Source of the DNA: Actinomycetes bacterium
Lineage (GTDB): Bacteria; Actinomycetota; Acidimicrobiia; Acidimicrobiales; Ilumatobacteraceae
Reading direction: 5' to 3'
Length of the DNA stretch: 64,000 bases
NCBI GenBank assembly: GCA_025356335.1
Contig: JANXUF010000125.1
Span: forward strand, 1-64,000
The translations under genes and the position numbers were made by a program. The notes under the pieces were generated by a model. It worked only from the letters and a program-made list of their open reading frames with translations, had not been told where the DNA came from and did no database searches. Positions 61,606 to 64,000 of this stretch are shown here, piece after piece (positions within the stretch are counted from its first letter, which is position 1; every line of letters starts with the position of its first letter).

Positions 61606-61616
61606 GCGATCGCTTG
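61603..61616. promoter_or_regulatory. Perfect 14-bp palindrome in the shared -35 region
   Basis: CAAGCGATCGCTTG is a perfect palindrome. It overlaps the Rieske -35 box and lies 11 nt upstream of the regulator's -10 (TAACCT), so a dimer bound here could control both divergent genes. Confidence 0.55.
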
Positions 61617-61627
61617 CGAAAAGGCGG

Positions 61628-61633
61628 TAACCT
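61628..61633 (+). promoter_or_regulatory. -10 box of the SufR-like gene
   Basis: TAACCT lies 8 nt before ATG 61642, implying a leaderless or nearly leaderless mRNA. Confidence 0.4.
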
Positions 61634-61641
61634 GGCCTTTC

Positions 61642-62304
61642 ATGACCACGGGAGTCGACGGATCGATCTCTGACGCCAAGCGTCGCATCATCGAGCACCT
61701 CAAGCGCGTCGAATCGACCACTGCGCCGGAGATCGCCCAGGCCGTCGACACGACCGACACAGCGGTCCGCCAGCACCTCGACGCCCTCGAACAGGCCGGT
61801 CTCGTCGAACGAATCGCTTCGCCCGTCTCCGGACGCGGCCGCCCGCCGCAGCACTGGAAACTCGCGGCGTTGTCGTCGGAGCTGTTCCCCGACCGCCATG
61901 GCGAACTCACCGTCGAACTGATCGCAGCAGTACGCGACGCACTCGGAGAAACGGGGCTGAAGGACGTCATCGCTGCGAGGTCGGCTCGCCAACTGGCCGC
62001 CTACCGCCTGGCCCTGCCAGACGACGCCTCCTCGGTCCGTGTTCGTGTCCGCCGACTTGCCGGCGTCCGCACGGCGGAGGGCTATCTCGCCGAGGCGGTC
62101 GATGACGGCGACGACACGCTGTTGATCGAACACCACTGTCCGATCTGTACTGCTGCGTCGTCGTGCCAGAATCTCTGCCGGGCCGAACTGGAATTGTTCC
62201 AGCAAGCACTCGGGCCGGATGCCAAGGTCGAACGCACGCAGCACCTGCTCAGCGGCGATACCCGATGCGCCTATCGCATCAGTACCGACGTCAGTCGCGT
62301 CTGA
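61642..62304 (+). CDS. SufR-like winged-helix regulator with Fe-S ligand cysteines
   Basis: A 220-aa regulator. N-terminal winged helix (residues 12-75; TAPEIAQAVDTTDTAVRQHLDALEQAGLV) with RGRPPQHW beta-wing, and a C-terminal domain with Cys166, Cys169, Cys175, Cys179 and Cys209. The CX12C (166-179) plus distal Cys match the cluster ligands of SufR repressors. The neighbour is a Rieske gene, not a suf operon, so it may be a paralogue sensing Fe-S status or redox state for that gene. Confidence 0.88.
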   Translation: MTTGVDGSISDAKRRIIEHLKRVESTTAPEIAQAVDTTDTAVRQHLDALEQAGLVERIASPVSGRGRPPQHWKLAALSSELFPDRHGELTVELIAAVRDALGETGLKDVIAARSARQLAAYRLALPDDASSVRVRVRRLAGVRTAEGYLAEAVDDGDDTLLIEHHCPICTAASSCQNLCRAELELFQQALGPDAKVERTQHLLSGDTRCAYRISTDVSRV

Positions 62305-62334
62305 GCGATTCCGGCGCGCGGCCATCCGGCGTTC

Positions 62335-62340
62335 TACGAT
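62335..62340 (+). promoter_or_regulatory. -10 box upstream of the ATPase gene
   Basis: TACGAT lies 9 nt before ATG 62350, in the same TCTACGAT context as the amidohydrolase promoter. Confidence 0.35.
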
Positions 62341-62349
62341 CGCTGACCT

Positions 62350-64000
62350 ATGGCTGATCTGTTTCTCGGCGAAGACGTCGACTCGTCCCATGCGCGTAAC
62401 GGCACCAAGGTGGTACTGCCATCCGGCGAGCTGACGACGCACGGCGTGATCGTCGGCATGACGGGTTCCGGCAAGACCGGACTCGGGATCGACCTCGTCG
62501 AGGAGTGCCTCTCGAACAACATCCCGACAGTGTTGATCGACCCGAAGGGCGACCTCGGCAACCTCTGCCTGACGTTCCCGAACCTCTCCCCCGCCGACTT
62601 CCAGCCGTGGGTCAATGCCGACGACGCTGCCAAGGCGGGCCTTTCGGTGGCGGATTTCTCCGCCGCCCAGGCCACGTCGTGGACGGATGGTCTGGCGGGC
62701 TGGGGCATCGGCGCCGACCGCATCGCCTCGCTGCGCCGGCACGCCGAGTTCACCATCTACACCCCTGGGTCGACTGCCGGCGTGCCACTGAACATCGTCG
62801 GTTCGCTGCAGGCACCTGCGAACGTCAGTGACCTCGAGATCATGCGTGACGAGATCGACGGCTACGTGTCCGGCCTGCTCGGTCTCGTCGGGATCGACGC
62901 TGATCCGCTGTCGAGCCGTGAGCACATCCTGCTGTCGAACCTCATCGAGACGGCGTGGACGGGCGGCAAGAGCCTCGATCTGGCGATCCTCGTCGGACAG
63001 GTGCAGAGCCCGCCGATCCGTAAGCTCGGCGTCTTCGACCTCGACACGTTCTACCCACCAAAGGACCGCATGGTCCTGGCGATGAAACTCAACGGCCTCC
63101 TCGCTTCGCCGTCGTTCGCCGCCTGGGCGCAGGGTCCGCCGATCGACATCGACACACTGCTCCGCACGGCTGACGGCCGCGCCAGGTGCGCCATCATCAG
63201 CATCGGCATGCTCGGCGACCAGGAACGGCAGTTCGTCGTGACGCTGGTGCTGTCGAAACTCGTCACCTGGATGCGCCGCCAGAGCGGCACGACCGACCTG
63301 CGAGCCCTGCTGTACATGGACGAGGTCGCCGGCTACGTTCCGCCGACCGCCAATCCACCGACGAAGCAGCCGATCATGACGTTGATGAAACAGGCCCGCG
63401 CCTTCGGGGTCGGCGTCGTGCTGTCGACGCAGAACCCGGTGGATCTCGACTACAAGGCGATCTCCAATGCCGGCACCTGGATGATCGGCCGCCTGCAGAC
63501 CGATCAGGACAAGAACCGCCTGCTCGACGGGATGAACGCGGCGACCGGCGCCGTCGACGTCGCCAGCGTCGGCGACCAGATCGCCGGTCTCGGCAAGCGG
63601 GAATTCGTGCTGCGGCGAGCCGGTCGGGACAAGCCGGAGAGCTTCACGACGCGTTGGGCGATGAGCTACCTGCGCGGCCCGCTCACTCGCGATCAGATCC
63701 ACGCGCTGATGGGCGCGCAGTCGGCCGACGCGGCAGCGGCAGCTCCCCGGCCGATGCCGACGTCGTTGCCCGTCAGCCCGCCCGCCGCCGCGAGCACCTC
63801 GGCACCGTCGCCCGCATCGTCGTTCGGCGCCCCGACCGGTCCGGCCGTCGATGCTCCGCTGTTTCACGATGCGCCCACAGACGCGCCGGCATCTGCGGCT
63901 CCGTCCGCAGCCGGCCCAGCGCTCGGGGCGAACGAGACCTCGGTGATGCCGGCCGTCGCCAGCGGGATCGCCGTCCGGTATGTCGACGTCGCCTCACCGT
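62350..64000 (+). CDS. HerA-like/DUF87-family ATPase (3' end outside window)
   Basis: The frame is open from ATG 62350 to the window end (at least 550 codons). Walker A GMTGSGKT (36-43), VLIDPKGDLGNL, an ARCAIISIGMLGDQERQFVV segment, Walker B LLYMDEVAGYVPP and STQNPVDLDYKAISNAGTW identify an FtsK/HerA-superfamily hexameric ATPase of the type common in Actinobacteria. From about residue 460 an Ala/Pro/Ser-rich linker begins. Function unknown; DNA translocation or protein-complex roles are inferred from family only. Confidence 0.88.
   Translation, partial: MADLFLGEDVDSSHARNGTKVVLPSGELTTHGVIVGMTGSGKTGLGIDLVEECLSNNIPTVLIDPKGDLGNLCLTFPNLSPADFQPWVNADDAAKAGLSVADFSAAQATSWTDGLAGWGIGADRIASLRRHAEFTIYTPGSTAGVPLNIVGSLQAPANVSDLEIMRDEIDGYVSGLLGLVGIDADPLSSREHILLSNLIETAWTGGKSLDLAILVGQVQSPPIRKLGVFDLDTFYPPKDRMVLAMKLNGLLASPSFAAWAQGPPIDIDTLLRTADGRARCAIISIGMLGDQERQFVVTLVLSKLVTWMRRQSGTTDLRALLYMDEVAGYVPPTANPPTKQPIMTLMKQARAFGVGVVLSTQNPVDLDYKAISNAGTWMIGRLQTDQDKNRLLDGMNAATGAVDVASVGDQIAGLGKREFVLRRAGRDKPESFTTRWAMSYLRGPLTRDQIHALMGAQSADAAAAAPRPMPTSLPVSPPAAASTSAPSPASSFGAPTGPAVDAPLFHDAPTDAPASAAPSAAGPALGANETSVMPAVASGIAVRYVDVASP

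Noticed and set aside
61603..61616. GCGATCGC core as a HIP1-type cyanobacterial element
   Set aside because: The organism is actinobacterial by gene content and the octamer is only the centre of a longer promoter-placed palindrome.
61579..63867. 762-codon minus-strand open frame opposite the SufR-like and ATPase genes
   Set aside because: Both + strand genes have clear motifs (winged helix with Cys ligands; Walker A/B), while the antisense product is Arg/Asp/Gln-rich without domain features.

Overview
The window reads as one contiguous chromosomal segment of a high-GC actinobacterium, most likely an acidimicrobiial lineage (Ilumatobacter-like). I infer this from gene order (rimP-nusA-ylxR-infB; rpsB-tsf-pyrH-frr-cdsA-dxr-rseP-ispG; an M23-like gene and xerC beside rpsB), an ANTAR regulator of the PdtaR type, a mycothiol-type DsbA-like nitroreductase, frequent GTG/TTG starts, and many genes with a TANNNT box only 5-10 nt before the start codon, which implies leaderless mRNAs. 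No insertion sequence, prophage or CRISPR array is visible. One tRNA gene (Leu, CAA) is present.

Layout. 1-4.2 kb: end of a sensor kinase, a secreted phosphodiester glycosidase, a small GNAT protein and a DedA membrane protein. 4.3-8.0 kb: a tightly overlapped minus-strand operon (small anchored exported protein, ApbE flavin transferase, haem-type ferric-reductase-like membrane protein, NuoF-like flavoprotein, ferredoxin) that looks like a transmembrane electron-transfer system. 8.1-11.8 kb: polA, pdtaR-like regulator and a coiled-coil protein. 11.9-14.6 kb: malQ, a hypothetical gene, a vapC toxin remnant and tRNA-Leu. 14.8-20.9 kb: type II fatty-acid synthesis (fabD with an added biotinyl-like domain, fabH, fabG, acpP, fabF; fabZ with bcp nearby). 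20.9-27.5 kb: dispersed tryptophan genes (trpA, trpB, trpF, trpC) with hypothetical genes and an amidohydrolase. 27.6-31.0 kb: a monooxygenase-fold protein, a two-component system and the DsbA-like enzyme.

31.1-38.7 kb: translation and transcription genes infB, ylxR, nusA, rimP and proS. 38.9-46.1 kb: manA, a nucleoside phosphorylase, MEP-pathway genes ispG and dxr, site-2 protease rseP, and cdsA. 46.1-53.6 kb: frr, pyrH, tsf, rpsB, a degenerate LytM protein, xerC, dprA and comM. 53.9-59.7 kb: a lipoprotein, clpP, a NeuD-like acyltransferase, a HutD-like protein with an Asp/His-rich insert, and two unrelated PLP fold-type II enzymes. 59.8-62.3 kb: a Rieske protein with a large unassigned C-terminal region, divergent from a SufR-like Fe-S regulator, with palindromes in the shared promoter. 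62.3 kb to the end: an incomplete HerA-like ATPase.

A recurring oddity is short in-register tandem repeats at gene junctions and N-termini. The strongest candidates for new biology are the ApbE/ferric-reductase/NuoF-like operon, the Rieske/SufR-like divergon, and FabD fused to a lysine-less biotinyl-like domain.
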